A stretch of 64,000 nt of DNA from assembly GCF_023078275.1 (NCBI RefSeq), contig NC_062980.1, positions 4,514,401 to 4,578,400 of the forward strand, given 5' to 3'. This DNA is from Leguminivora glycinivorella (taxonomy: Eukaryota > Arthropoda > Insecta > Lepidoptera > Tortricidae). The position numbers were made by a program, and so were the translations under genes. Below, piece after piece: positions 44,710 through 56,427 of this stretch (position 1 is the stretch's first letter; every line of letters starts with the position of its first letter). The notes beneath the pieces are model-generated. The model was not told the origin of the DNA, searched no databases, and saw only the letters and a program-made list of their open reading frames with translations.

Positions 44710-46015
44710 AAGGAGTTCCCTCAATTCGTCATGAATCCAATATCCGACTACCTATAAGAAATCGAGTTTGACAAAATTTGAGTTAAAAACTCAATATGCT
44801 TAGCAAACAAAGATCCTTTTGTGTCGTCTTTGAGAAGTTTCGTTCTGATCATCATAAGCAGTTCCACTGCACCAACCCCAAACTCAAGTAATTTTGGAGA
44901 AAATAGGCTGTGACAGACGGACAGACAGGCGCACGAGTGATCCTATGAGGGTTCCGTTTTTCCTTTTTGAGGTACGGAATCCTAAAACCAAAGTCATAAT
45001 AAGTGTCTCGTTCAAATTTGAGTAGTTCCGTTCTGATCATCATCAGCAGTTCCACTGCACTAAATGTCACTGTTCGGTACGGTCGACTACAAAGAGATGT
45101 ATCCATTTCTCACCTTATTACGATGCAAGAAGCTGAAAAAGTGTATACATCTCTTTGTAGTCGACCGTACGTAAACGCATGCTGTTCTTATAATAACACA
45201 AAAACCAATATATGTATACCTGAATAAATTAAAGTTATGGTCTTTGGGAGCCTGGGGTCTGCTTTGACAATCAATCCCAAGATTTGGCGTAGGCACTAGT
45301 TTAAAGAAAGCGACTTCCATCTGACCTTCCAACCCGATGGGTAATTAGGGCTTTATTAGGATTACCCGGTTTCCTCACGATGCTGTCCTTCAGCGAAAAG
45401 CTACTGGCAAATATCAAATGACATTTCGCACATAAATTCCAAAAACCTCATTAGTGCGATCCGGGGTTCGAATTCGAACCCGCGAGCTCTAACGCGACCA
45501 CTGTTCTGAACGTAAATGCATACTGTTCTTATAATAATACTAAATTAAGTCACTATAAGTGTGTCGTCCAGATTTGAGGAGTTCCTTTATGACCATCATC
45601 AGCAGTTCCACTGCACCAAATGTCACTGTTATGAATGTACTTAAATTAAAGCTATTTTCATATAAATACCAAATTCATTGTAAGTGTGCCGTGCAGATTT
45701 GAGGAGTTCCATTCTGATCCATTTCCATCATCATCAGTTCCATTGCACTGAGTTCCACTGTTCTGAACATAAATGCATGCTGTTCTTATAAAAATACCAA
45801 AGTCACTATGAGTGTGCCTTTCAGACTTGAGGAGTTCCGTTCTGACCATCATCAGCAGTTCCACTGCACCAAATGTCACTGTTCCGTACGTATATGCATG
45901 CTGTTCTTATAAAAACACAAAAATCACCACATGTATGCCTTCAAGATTCGAGGAGTTGCCTTGATTTCTCCAGGATCCCATCATCAGAACTGGGTTTTGA
46001 TAAAAATAGGACTAA
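44710..46015. repeat. Array of diverged repeats of about 130 bp
   Basis: Units centre on CATCATCAGCAGTTCCACTG followed by CACCAAATGTCACTGTT, near 44850, 45040, 45600, 45730 and 45850. The array is interrupted by the SINE at 45235-45520 and by a small foldback at 45075-45170 (GTCGACTACAAAGAGATGTA mirrored). The 3' part includes a single GAGGAGTTGCCTTGATTTCT-type segment. A 3' fragment of the GGTTCCGTA family lies at 44900-44990. Confidence 0.7.
45235..45520 (-). mobile_element. tRNA-derived SINE
   Basis: The minus strand carries the same body as 12801-13135 (GAAAGGACAGC..., GTGCGAAATGTCATTTG-type) and ends in a degraded tRNA-like head near 45470-45510 (GAACCCCGGATCGCACT). Confidence 0.75.
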
Positions 46016-46099
46016 TCTCAAATCTGTATACATATATACATTCAACCAAAAAAAAAATGAAATCGGTCCTGTAACAACGGAGAAATCGACAACATAAAG

Positions 46100-46915
46100 A
46101 AACCGGTCAAGTGCGAGTCGGACTGGCCCACTGAGTAGTATCCGTACAAACTTACAAAAGTTAAAATAATCTCATGAATCTCATATATGTACCTATAACT
46201 TTAAAAATTTGACTATAATTACCTATAGGTATCGGTGAATTCGCTAACTAATTTGCGCGACCTGTTTAGTATGTTAGTTTTTCAGGGATAATTATTTCTT
46301 AATGTTAACTCATTTGCATAGTTTAATCTTAATTTAGAAGAGATTTTTTTTACATATAATCTCGTATTCATTTGTAGTTCGATCTGTTCGATAAAATCCG
46401 CAAGGGTGGTTAAATTGAATTTTAAATCTGATTAGTTTTTAAAACCGAAATAAATTACACATATATGAAAGAAAAAGTGACCAAGGCCTCCAGTGCCTGA
46501 GGCTGGAATCGAACCAACGTACCCTGCAATCGCGGCAGATGCCTATTTCCGCTCGGCCACCCAGGTCACAGATGCTGAGGTCGAAATTATCTCTCATATG
46601 AGTAATCTATACAAGGACTCGCAGCGCCCTCTGACCATCCCTAGAACCTTCCTTCCTTGACAGATTTGAGGCGGCGGTTAAAAATAGTTTTGATATGTAC
46701 AATTTGAGCTTTTTCATACGATACCCCACTTGACGTAGTAGCTTGACATGATTTACAGTTTGCCATTAGAAGTTAAAAATGTTCATACCTGTTCCAAATT
46801 TCAAATCGATAGCAAAATTACCTAGTTCTCGAGATATTTAGAAATATGACAGACAGACATACGGACAGAGTGGGACCATAAAGGTTCCTTTTGTACCTTT
46901 TTGGTACGGAACCCT
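46100..46915 (+). repeat. GGTTCCGTA-family repeat, interrupted by a SINE
   Basis: It starts AACCGGTCAAGTGCGAGTCG and ends GGTACGGAACCCTAAAA. The SINE at 46436-46640 lies inside it. A related copy lies inverted at 47918-48782. Confidence 0.75.
46436..46640 (-). mobile_element. SINE with type-II tRNA-like head
   Basis: Inverted copy of 13410-13610. Shared head: GTGCCTGAGGCTGGAATCGA and GCTCGGCCACCCAGGTCAC on the + strand. Confidence 0.7.
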
Positions 46916-47301
46916 AAAACCAAAAAAAATACAGACGAATTGAGAACCCTCTTCCTTGAGATTTGGAGCGGCGGTAAAGTTAAAGAAAAACATGAAGCCT
47001 AATAATTATATAACCTCCTTTATTTTCGATAAAAAAAGTCTGTTAAAAAAGGGACATAACTCTTTTCAACTAATCAGTTCAGTATTTTTTTATGAATTCA
47101 AGCTTTTATTTTTATAAATTTAACCCTTAAATGCATGACCTTGACAAAGATTAATTCAAATTTGTATTTTGACATGCTGTCATACAGTCAAAAATAGATG
47201 ATGCATATATACATCGCTGTGCATTAAAGGGTTAAGTCGTTTTTCCTCTATTGTTGGCATTGTAGATACACAGATATTTTCAATTTTGTTAAACTTATTA
47301 C

Positions 47302-47392
47302 CTGGCTCTCAGATTCTCCGCTCATTGTAGCTGCTTCTGTGAACGTCGGCGATTCTTGACGTTTGGGTTCCGACGCGCCTTCATCATTAAAT
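47302..47392 (-). CDS. Possible internal coding exon, minus strand
   Basis: On the minus strand the acceptor TTATTATTGCAG precedes 47392 and the donor GCCAG|GTAATA follows 47302. Only one frame is open over the 91 nt: FNDEGASEPKRQESPTFTEA then ATMSGESESQ, ending in phase 0. The other two frames have stops. The product is polar and acidic, like a disordered region, and I do not recognise it. It could belong to the same transcript as the exon-like signals near 47569-47685 and 55086, but the phases between them do not fit simply. Confidence 0.4.
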
Positions 47393-47463
47393 CTGCAATA
47401 ATAATGATCACGAATAAATCAGAAGTTTCCAACCATTGGCGTGTGCAAAGGGCTTGGCACTTG

Positions 47464-47560
47464 GCAGTAATAGTTATTTGTTATACAAGGGGGCAAAGTT
47501 GTATTTGAACGTCGAATGTGGAATTGAAAAACTAGCAATTGAAAGGATACCTGCGTTTCA
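47464..47560 (+). repeat. Dispersed repeat (GGGGGCAAAGTTG family), copy 3
   Basis: Matches the first 90 bp of 42789-43010. Confidence 0.65.
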
Positions 47561-47568
47561 CGATAAAA

Positions 47569-47685
47569 TATCAAGAGCCAACACCATGACAGCTCCTCGA
47601 AACAATCACTAGTCCTTGTTCCAGGAAGCCCAGGAGATCCGAAAATTGGTCCTGGACAAATCGGCCTTGGTCCGATGAAGAATCA
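47569..47685 (-). CDS. Weak candidate exon, minus strand
   Basis: On the minus strand TTTTTATGTTACAG precedes 47685. A frame entering with one base reads DSSSDQGRFVQDQFSDLLGF, LEQGLVIVS and a stop about 12 codons later. No donor in this frame fits the exon at 47392 by phase. Unrecognised. Confidence 0.22.
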
Positions 47686-47917
47686 CTGTAACATAAAAAA
47701 TAAATTTACAAGTTAATTAGTGTTAATTTACAAGAGAAAATGCTTGAGTTGCTAAAAATCCCTCAACTCTTCATGGATTCCAACATCAGAACAGCGCAGG
47801 TTTCGACATGTCACAAAAGAACGCCACCTCAATAAGTCAATACGTAGGCAACAGAACCCTAGGCGTTACGGGGCCCGAATAGAAGGGGCAAACTAAGAAA
47901 GAGGTAGCGCAATATCA

Positions 47918-48782
47918 TTTTTAGGGTTCCGTACCAAAAAGGTACAACAGGAACCCTTATGGTGCGACTCTGTCCGTCTGTCTGTCCGTCTGTCACATTC
48001 CTAAATATCTCGAGAACTACTAATGCTATCAACTTGAAATTTGGAATAGTTGTGAACATTGTGAACCTCTACAAATAGAACATATAATTTTTTTTAATTT
48101 ATTAATTTTAATTGTAGAACATGGCCAAAATGAAAGGGGGGCAAACTGTAAATTTCAAGTTACTAGGTCAAGTGGGGTATCGTTAGAAAGAGCTCAAATT
48201 GAACGTAAATAAACTATTTTTTTAAAAATTTTTGTTGTGGAAAAAAAAAGAATTTTGAAGGAAAATGTAAAAAAAAAATACCGTTCCTCCCCCTTATCTC
48301 CGAAGTTTACCAACGAAAAATTATGAAAATTTTAGGAAACATTTGTTTTATGCTAAATATTACAGGAAAAATATAATCGTGTTTGTATCTTGAAAACCTT
48401 TTTTTTAATTCACAAAAAACTTTTCAGATTTTTACTTTTAATTTACCCACCTTTGCGGATGTATATAGTACTTCAAATTAATACGAGATGTTACGTAAAT
48501 CAAATTCTTTCCAATAAAGTAAAAATTGTTTAAATCGGTTAACATTATAAAGAATAATCCCTGAAAAACCAACATACTAATATGGTCGCGCAAATTAGTT
48601 AGCGAATTCACCGAGAGATGGCGCTATACACAATAATGCTCATTAGTACCTATACTTTTGTCTTCTAGTCAAGTCGTTAGAGGTATGTGAAAACGTGAGA
48701 TTATTTTAACTGGGGAGTTTGAAAGTTTGTACGGAACCCTCGGTGGGCGATTCCGACTCGCACTTGACCGGTTTTTTTAAAT
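47918..48782 (-). repeat. GGTTCCGTA-family repeat
   Basis: It reads inverted: TTAGGGTTCCGTACCAAAAA at the left, GTCTGTCTGTCCGTC near 47972, and CCGACTCGCACTTGACCGGT at the right end. Same subfamily as 46100-46915. Confidence 0.78.
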
Positions 48783-48885
48783 TTGTTTTAGAATAACGTC
48801 ACTTTTATTCGAAAACTTTTTTACAAACCTATTTAAGTGTAGAGAAAAAGTTTTGTACCGAACCGAACTTATCCAACGACTATAA

Positions 48886-49705
48886 GGTAACGGGCCCAAT
48901 CATGGACAGTTTAAGATGAAATTTTGCCTATTTTCGATATTTCACTGAAACATGTAAAAATTCTACCGCTAAACGTGTTAAAACTTGAATGTCTTATCTT
49001 TCTTTTACATTTCCAGCGCATTGCAGAATAGATACTCCTATTGGTTTCTTCATAATTAACAAATTAAAGCAAGGTGCTTTTTCTCCAATCATGGACGGCA
49101 GTTCTCCAGTAATGGATCCCCCATTATGAACGGTGAAATAAGTTTAAAAATTTACATTTAAAGCAAACTAATACTCAATGAGACAATTTTATATACCCCA
49201 AATAAAATTAGTTTGGGTTATTTTAACATAGGATTGTTTCTTGTAAATTTTGGTTTTTGTAAATTGTTCCTTGTCCACGGAACGGAGGTACGCAGTTTTC
49301 CGGGTCCAGTTATGGACACTCGCAAAATAACACAATTTCTTTATATCTTTGGAGTAACAAACTAGTATGTTTTATACCTTATCTCATGGTTAATACAGTA
49401 AGTAAAACTCATTCAAGTTTACACCGAGTATTATTTTTTTTATTAATTTATACACGAACTCTACTCTCTTAGCAACCTTATTTAATGAGAATTTTTACTA
49501 ATATTTTTTTTCAGTAAACTGATGACTTTTATCTAGCCGCCAAATCCTTCAGAAATAACCGAATTAAATGAAACGTCAAAATTAAGCAGCTCTATTACTC
49601 TTGTTTATGGTACAATGCCGTCAATTTTTAGGAACTAATTTCAAATTATTATTTTTAAGGATTTGTCCATAATGGTATCACCGTCCATTATGGGGTATTT
49701 TACAT
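48886..49705. mobile_element. Non-autonomous element with CCATNATGGAC motif array
   Basis: TAACGGGCCCAATCATGGAC at the left is loosely mirrored by GTCCATTATGGGGTATTTTA at the right. About seven copies of CCAATCATGGAC or its variants are spread inside (near 48896, 49083, 49106, 49121, 49301, 49662 and 49683). No ORF. Superfamily and target duplication are unresolved. Confidence 0.6.
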
Positions 49706-49830
49706 TATACCAAGAACCATTTAATACAGGACCAGCAGAGTCCATACTAAATACCGTACCCCAGCTGGCAGCCGTCAATCTATGTCGCTAGATGTCACTA
49801 AGAGTGTCATTTGAATAAAAATGTCGTTAT

Positions 49831-52800
49831 TTAACACGTTCACTGCGGAGCCGGATTTTGTGAACTCGCTCTCAGTGCGTTACAACCCATGAGAGTCCTG
49901 TATTGAGCTTTCTCTCTGTGCGGTACAAGTCAATTACAGCTTGTAAGGAGGGTTTCATATTTTACCTAAAATACCTTTACCAGATACACATTTATTAAAT
50001 TTCATTGAAACAATATTTAGTCTAATAACTAATCTACACAATACTGTCTTCGCCGAAGTTGATGACTGTTCGTTTAGATTTTATAGACGAATTAATTAAC
50101 AGGTCAAAATTGACTTGTGTCGCACAGCCAGAACGGGCACAGGTAAAAATGTCGATGATTTAGTAGTGATGAGGAAAATAAACGAACTAATATATCGATC
50201 CAATTCTTACTTTCTTTACCTTTAATGTAACCAGATTTTTATATACAACCAAAACTTTTAACTTTGCTCTTAACATTATTTAAAAAACGATTTTTAGAAA
50301 TTTTAGTAAATATTTTGCATCAAGCAATTTGAACTTTTTACAATATATTTTTACGTAATAATATTTAGCAAAATTGTAAGCGTTTTGCGTATAAAAGCGT
50401 TATATTGTATTTAACGAATTTCATTTAAAACAATCGAAACACATTTTTTCACCACAAAATAACGTGTGGATTGATAATATGGTAACAACACTAATGCATT
50501 TTGCACTTTGCTCCAGTGCTATACAAGGTCGTGCGTAACAGGTCATTAAAGGCCCTGTTCCGCACTGAATAACAAAAGTCTAAGACTGGTGCGAACAGGA
50601 CATATCGATACCTTTGGGTTCAATTGGCGTAAAGGACAAAATGCAGGTTTTCAGGAGAAGCAAAAAACAACTTTTTTTTTAGAAAAATGTTTATATCTTT
50701 TTTGTTTTTTGACCTATATTTGTGACGTATATAGAAAAATATGTAGATTTTTAGTATCCTTCACCTAGTGTAGCAACCGTAGTGATAAACTAAACGGTTT
50801 AGAAGTTAGATGGTTGTAAAGGACACGTCAAAATGCTATGGACGTCCTTTACACCCACGATTTTTTTGAACAATTAGAGTTGATAGGGTCGTAAATGACG
50901 GTCTTAGATGATTTTTATACAAATTCGGGGCGTAAATGTAACCGGAATGGTACAAATGGCAACTGTTTTTAGCTTAGTTTACAATTGAGAAACTTGAGAA
51001 ATGTATCAAAACGTAGTTAATATGGCATAGAATAGCCACATTAGTGTTACAGTGTATATTTATCTAAATATTTAACAGTGACAAAGAACAAGACTATTTT
51101 ATATCCAGTTTTGCAATAAAGAAACAACATTTGCTTAAAAACTATCTAATATTTTGGAAAGTTATTATTTTAGTACTCGCCGCTCGGCTGTCTCAATAAG
51201 TTACGTATTCAGTATTTAATTCTAGCAGGGAAACGATTTCGTAGTTTAAGTAAAACACTAATTGTAATCACGTAAACTTTAATCAGCAACTGTGAATAGT
51301 AGACTATATTAATACGACAGTAATTTTAAGTCTAAAGTAGAAAGAAGTTTTAAGAATAACTAAGAGTTAAGTACTTATTTATAAACGCAAGTTAGGACGC
51401 GTATACAAACTGTATATATAGTCAAGACTACCTACTATGTTGATTCATATTTTTGATAATTTTAAAATAGAAGATTGTTATTTAGTCTTAAACCTGTTAA
51501 ATAAGAATAATTTTAATTATGAGTTCAATCCTAGAAATATTATAGTCAATGCTTTAAGTACCTGGGTACATAGCCAAGTCACCAAACGCTAACGCTCATT
51601 CGCTAGCGAAACGCACCTGTTATTGTCGCAGTCGCACTTAATGTTAGTATAGTCTACTGTTAAAGTTTACTGCCGGCGTAGCTGAATGGCAATCGTCGAC
51701 AAAAATGCAGTCTGGTGCAATACGCAAGAGCGATAAAGATATATAGCTACGAAATAGATATTATCGTGAGCGTTTGTGCATTTGGGTACGTACCCTGATT
51801 ACCATAATGTTTTTTTTTAATTACCTACATCTCGCCGCAGTATAATAATACTACGAAAGCGTTTCCCTGCTAGAATTAAAGACTGAATGCGTAACCTACT
51901 GACTATTCAGACAGCGGCGAATACTAAAAAATAACTTTGAATTTGTTGCCAAAGTATTAGATAGTTTTTAAGCAAATATTGTTTCTTTATGACAAAACTG
52001 GATATAAAATATTAGTCTTGTTCTTTTTTGTTGCTAAGATAGCTTAGATAAATAATACACTGCATTAAACTGATGTAGAGCTATTCTATGCCATATTAAG
52101 TACGTTTTGATACATTTTTCCAGTTTTTAATTGTAAACTTAGAACAACATTTGTACCATTTCGGTTACAATTACGCCCCGACTTTGTATAAAAATCATCT
52201 AAGACCGTCATTTACGACCGTATCAAATCATGGGTGTAAAGGACGTTATAACATTTTGACGTGTTCTTTACAACCATCTATCTTCTAAATCGTTTAGTTT
52301 ATCACTACGGTTGCTACACTAGGTTAAAGATACTCGTAATCTGCATATTTTTCTTATACACGTCACAAATATAGGTCAAAAAAACAAAAAAGTGGGTTTA
52401 TCTTTCTCTTGGAAACCTGCATTACATGTCCTTTACGACAATTGAACCCAAAGATATCGATTACAGTTGCGGATAAAATATTTTTAGTGCTGGTCGTAAA
52501 GGACGAAGAACAAAAAAACTTGTCCTTTACGCCCAACTTTATCACACTACTATAGAAAGTGATCCTTAAAAAGTAAGGGCTTAAAGGTCAACAATATATA
52601 ACAAGGTGACTTGCGACTATATTTTTATTTGTAGATTTCCTTTACGACACAAATAATAATTTATAATTAATGACTTGATATTTACGCCCCTTCAGAAAAG
52701 CTATTTTTGCAAGTCCATAGTAGAAAATCTTGGTCGTAAAGGCAACTTTTTAAGAGATATCGAAATTTTAACTACACAGATCGATAGCGCTTGAAATTCT

Positions 52801-53071
52801 GAACAAAACTGTATATATAACTCATTTTCGCCAAAATGTCCTTTACGCCAATTGAACCCAGAGGTATCGATATGTGACCTGTTTATTAATTTATATGCTG
52901 TCAAATAGAGTGTAAAATGATAAATATAAACGTATACTTGACTATATAAAAATAATAAAATATAACAATGATATGGGCTTCGCACCAGGGTAAAGTTGCG
53001 CATTTCTGTCGCCGCACCAGGGGAAGTCCAGAACAGGGTCAGAATGACCTGTTTCGCAGTGAACGTGTTAA
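49831..53071. mobile_element. TTAA-ended non-autonomous element, 3.2 kb
   Basis: TTAACACGTTCACTGCGGAG at the left is mirrored by CGCAGTGAACGTGTTAA at the right. The TTAA ends and form are piggyBac-like. There is no transposase. It carries the long inverted repeat at 50600-52872. Confidence 0.72.
50600..52872. repeat. Giant inverted repeat with GTAAAGGAC motif array
   Basis: The left arm starts ACATATCGATACCTTTGGGT and the right arm ends CCCAGAGGTATCGATATGT. The mirrored blocks run about 650 bp on each side: GTTTAGTTTATCACTACGGT, ATCATCTAAGACCGTCATTT, and CTAGCAGGGAAACG at 51223 against CGTTTCCCTGCTAG at 51856. About fifteen copies of GTAAAGGAC or its complement are present. The spacer includes a MITE relative at 51666-51800. 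Confidence 0.8.
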
Positions 53072-53072
53072 A

Positions 53073-53635
53073 AAAACCGGCCAAGAGCGTGTCGGGCCAC
53101 GCTCAGTGTAGGGTTCCGTAGTTTTCTGTATTTTTCTCAAAAACTACTGAACCTATCAAGTTCAAAACAATTTTCCTAGAAAGTATTTATAAAGTTCTAC
53201 TTTTGTCATTTTTTTCATATTTTTTAAACATATGGTTCAAAAGTTAGAGGGGGGGGGACGCACATTTTTTTCCTTTAGGAGCGATTATTTACGAAAATAT
53301 TAATATTATCAAAAAGCGATCTTAGTGAACCCTTATTCATTTTTTAATACCTATCCAACAATATATCACACGTTGGGGTTGGAATGAAAAAAAATATCAG
53401 CCCCCACTTTACATGTAGGGGGGGTACCCTAATAAAACATTTTTTTCCATTTTTTATTTTTGCACTTTGTTGGCGTGATTGATATACATATTGGTACCAA
53501 ATTTCAGCTTTCTAGTGCTAACGGTTACTGAGATTATCCGCGGACGGACGGACGGACGGACGGACGGACGGACGGACGGACAGACAGACATGGCGAAACT
53601 ATAAGGGTTCCTAGTTGACTACGGAACCCTAAAAA
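53073..53635 (+). repeat. GGTTCCGTA-family repeat, full length
   Basis: It starts AAACCGGCCAAGAGCGTGTC and GGGTTCCGTAG, has (GGAC)n at 53542-53582 and ends CTACGGAACCCTAAAAA. It directly abuts the TTAA end of the preceding element. Confidence 0.82.
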
Positions 53636-54134
53636 TACGCACGCGGTAGTTCAACGGCATTACAAATGATACAGTAAAAAGTATATAGATGACGCTAGGG
53701 GCCCGTGTCATGTTTCAGTCCCTGTTTACAACGCAAGCCATCGGCATCGTTCTTATTTTGAATTATGACAGTCATCCAAAAGAGTACCATACTGTCAAAT
53801 TTTCTATCGCTTTCATTTTGAGCGTGACGTCAATGATTAGTAACATTACTTTCAATATATTTCAAATTTATATTTTAAATGAGGCCATTTCGAATAGTGT
53901 TTATGATTATGATAGATATCATGTTGACAATCAATCTCCGTCTCGCTCGCACCAATCCTATATTTGTACGAGTGCGACCGAAACGAGTTGAGTATTATTT
54001 AAAGATTTTTGAATGTGCAAAATCCATGAAGAATAGAAATAAAGGAGAAACCTCTTTAAGTATCAGAAGTGCACATATAAAAGAAAAGATAGGTGGCGCT
54101 GCAATCGCAGGTGTATAAGGGTTTGACAATCTCT
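53636..54134. other. Intergenic stretch with an unrecognised ORF
   Basis: An ORF of 100 codons at 53689-53991 on the + strand has hydrophobic patches but no recognised domain and no splice or start support; it is not annotated as a gene. Confidence 0.4.
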
Positions 54135-54210
54135 TTGCCTTCTCGGTAGTGAGTGACCCCGCCTACGGAGCAAGGGGTCCCGGGTTCAAATCCTGGTGAG
54201 ACCTTTATTA
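54135..54210 (+). mobile_element. tRNA-like SINE head fragment
   Basis: TCTCGGTAGTGAGTGACCCC... GGTTCAAATCCTGGTGAGAC resembles the head of the SINE at 25801-26040 (box B GGTTCAAATCC). The body is absent, so it is a fragment and not a tRNA. Confidence 0.5.
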
Positions 54211-54429
54211 TTTTTTTTCTACTAATATTTTTCTTGAATTATTTTATTTTTTTAATGTCCAAAAATATTTTTTTGTTTTGTTACAACTTTTTTAAATTTC
54301 ATTTGCAAGACTTACAACATTACTGAAGAATCCTAAGATGGGGCAAACAATGTAAAAGGGCTTAAGTTAACATTTGTATGAATAAAACAATAAATAAACA
54401 CAAATAAAATACACAAAAAGAAAATAAAT

Positions 54430-54540
54430 GTATAAAAAAAAAAAAAAAACAGAAAGATCGCTGTCAGAATTGAACCCGAGAACATCTGCGTACGAAGCCA
54501 GCGCACTACCACGGGACTACGTCTTGACTTGCTCAGTCTG
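54430..54540 (-). mobile_element. Degenerate tRNA-like sequence with poly(A/T) tail
   Basis: The minus strand has a tRNA-like phrase (box B GGGTTCAATTC) and an A-rich tract on the + side at 54431-54450, consistent with a retroposed tRNA-like SINE. The stems are poor. Confidence 0.4.
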
Positions 54541-54764
54541 ACGAAATTAGCCTAGAGAAAAGAACGTCTAATGTCATCTCACATCGCTGATCATTGAGCG
54601 AGACATGCGCTCCAAGCGGAGATATTTGTAACTGCAATTATAAAGGCTCAGCCGGTCATTTTTGCGACTGTTCTACTTCGACAGACTTTCCTCCTTATCT
54701 CTAGTCTCCCTGGCAAAATCTTATTGGTAGTTGTCACAAAAACCTACTTTTTCCATAAAGCCTG

Positions 54765-54850
54765 GCTTCCACATATGCGGAATCGAGCGGCGTCGAGTCG
54801 AGTTTTCATCTTATACATTTGAATGCTATTCGACGCATCATGAAAAATGC
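54765..54850 (+). repeat. Diverged copy of part of the 587-bp repeat unit
   Basis: GCCTGGCTTCCACATATGCG, GAATCGAGCGGCGTCGAGTC and CATTTGAATGCTATTCGACG resemble 6722-6790 of the tandem unit. Confidence 0.55.
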
Positions 54851-55085
54851 AAAATACTCGTACGAAAGTATAGCTATTAGTAAACTACGTAATAATTTAT
54901 GGCAGAAGGTCCTTTAAGTATTAGGGACTGAATAAATTAACCGACTTGGTATTACAGGGATCTCAACTCTTTTTTACGCCAGAAGAACTGTGTTGAAGGA
55001 CCAGCGATTACGTAGTTCTTGACGAACTATTGTAATATAAAATAAAATAAAACGGAAAAATAAAATTATGGTAATTGATGCGTGC

Positions 55086-55275
55086 CGAACTTACTGCTAT
55101 TGTTTTCTCGACAGTTCAGCGGGCGGCCACCCTTTCGAATATTTACTTGGTTCACTCTTTCTTGTGTACACTCGCGAATCGTTATTTATTTAATTAATAA
55201 TTATAACTTTATTCGTCGTTGCGGATATTTTTTCACATTGACATCGAATGTCTTTTAGTTTAGCAGATTGACGTA
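55086..55275 (-). other. Possible 5' non-coding exon of a minus-strand gene
   Basis: On the minus strand a repeat-free stretch (CGAGTGTACACAAGAAAGAG ... GGTGGCCGCCCGCTGAACTG) ends in a strong donor GCA|GTAAGTTC at about 55086. It has no ATG, as expected of a non-coding leader exon. The transcription start cannot be placed. It might serve exon-like signals at 47.3-47.7 kb, but this is inference. Confidence 0.35.
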
Positions 55276-55525
55276 TTTTCTTATATTTTTTAAGAAGGTC
55301 GGCAAAAAGGCGGGTGACACGACAAATAAAAATGAGGTTGAACCTATCATAAGGAAGAGCGAACGGGATGGACGATATGAATGATAATGAATGAAAAGGG
55401 CGCGAACAAACTGAGTTGCGAAGACTTGGTGTTTTTACAAGTTTTGTTTTTGATGGGATACAGTATCTATTGTCTTAGTCCGTTTTTATCCGATCCGATA
55501 TCGGATGTCGGAAGGATTTAAATGG

Positions 55526-56064
55526 AAAAACCGGCCAAGAGCGTGTCGGGCCACGCTCAGTGTAGGGTTCCGTAGTTTTCCGTATTTTTCTCAAAAACTA
55601 CTGAACCTATCAAGTTCAAAATAATTTTCCTAGAAAGTCCTTATAAAGTTCTACTTTTGTGATTTTTTTCATATTTTTTAAACTTATGGTTCAAAAGTTA
55701 GAGGGGACGCACATTTTTTTCCTTTAGGAGCGATTATTTCCGAAAATATTAACATTATCAAAAAATGATCTTAGTAAACCCTTATTCATTTTTAAATACC
55801 TGCCCAACAATATATCACACGTTAGGGTTGGAATGAAAAAAAATATCAAACCCCGCTTTACATGTAGGGGGGGCAAACTAATAAAATATTTTTTTCCAAT
55901 TTTTATTTTTGCACTTTGCTGGCGTGATTGATATACATATTGGTACCAAATTTCAGCTTTCTAGTGCTAACGGTTACTAAGATTATCCGCGGACGGACGG
56001 ACGGACGGACAGAAAGACATGGCGAAACTATAAGGGTTCCTAGTTGACTACGGAACCCTAAAAA
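55526..56064 (+). repeat. GGTTCCGTA-family repeat, full length
   Basis: Nearly the same as 53073-53635, with a shorter (GGAC)n tract at 55993-56012. It interrupts a CTTAGTCCGTTTTTATCCGA-type MITE end at 55479-55515. Confidence 0.82.
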
Positions 56065-56427
56065 CAAGTAAAAATATAGGTGAAATTATGTTTTTTTCAA
56101 CTCCCGGGTTGCAAAACAATGCCATCTAGTTTTGAACCAAAAATTGAGCTTTTTTTAGGGGTACGCTTTTTTGTACGGGCTATGTCAGTCCAGTATTAAA
56201 TGGTTCTTGATTATACTAATATAATATAGCAATACCCATGACGAATTTGTGTCAAATGTCAGATTCCAAATTGAACATTAATTTTGAAATCAGCAGCCCC
56301 GAAACCTAATTTACGACACTCCCATGACGACACAAAAGTTAGGAAAAAATGGGTTCTGTAATGAAATTAATGATAATTATACTAATGGTTAAGATGTGAA
56401 CTTAAAATATAGCTTTTTTGGCTCACC

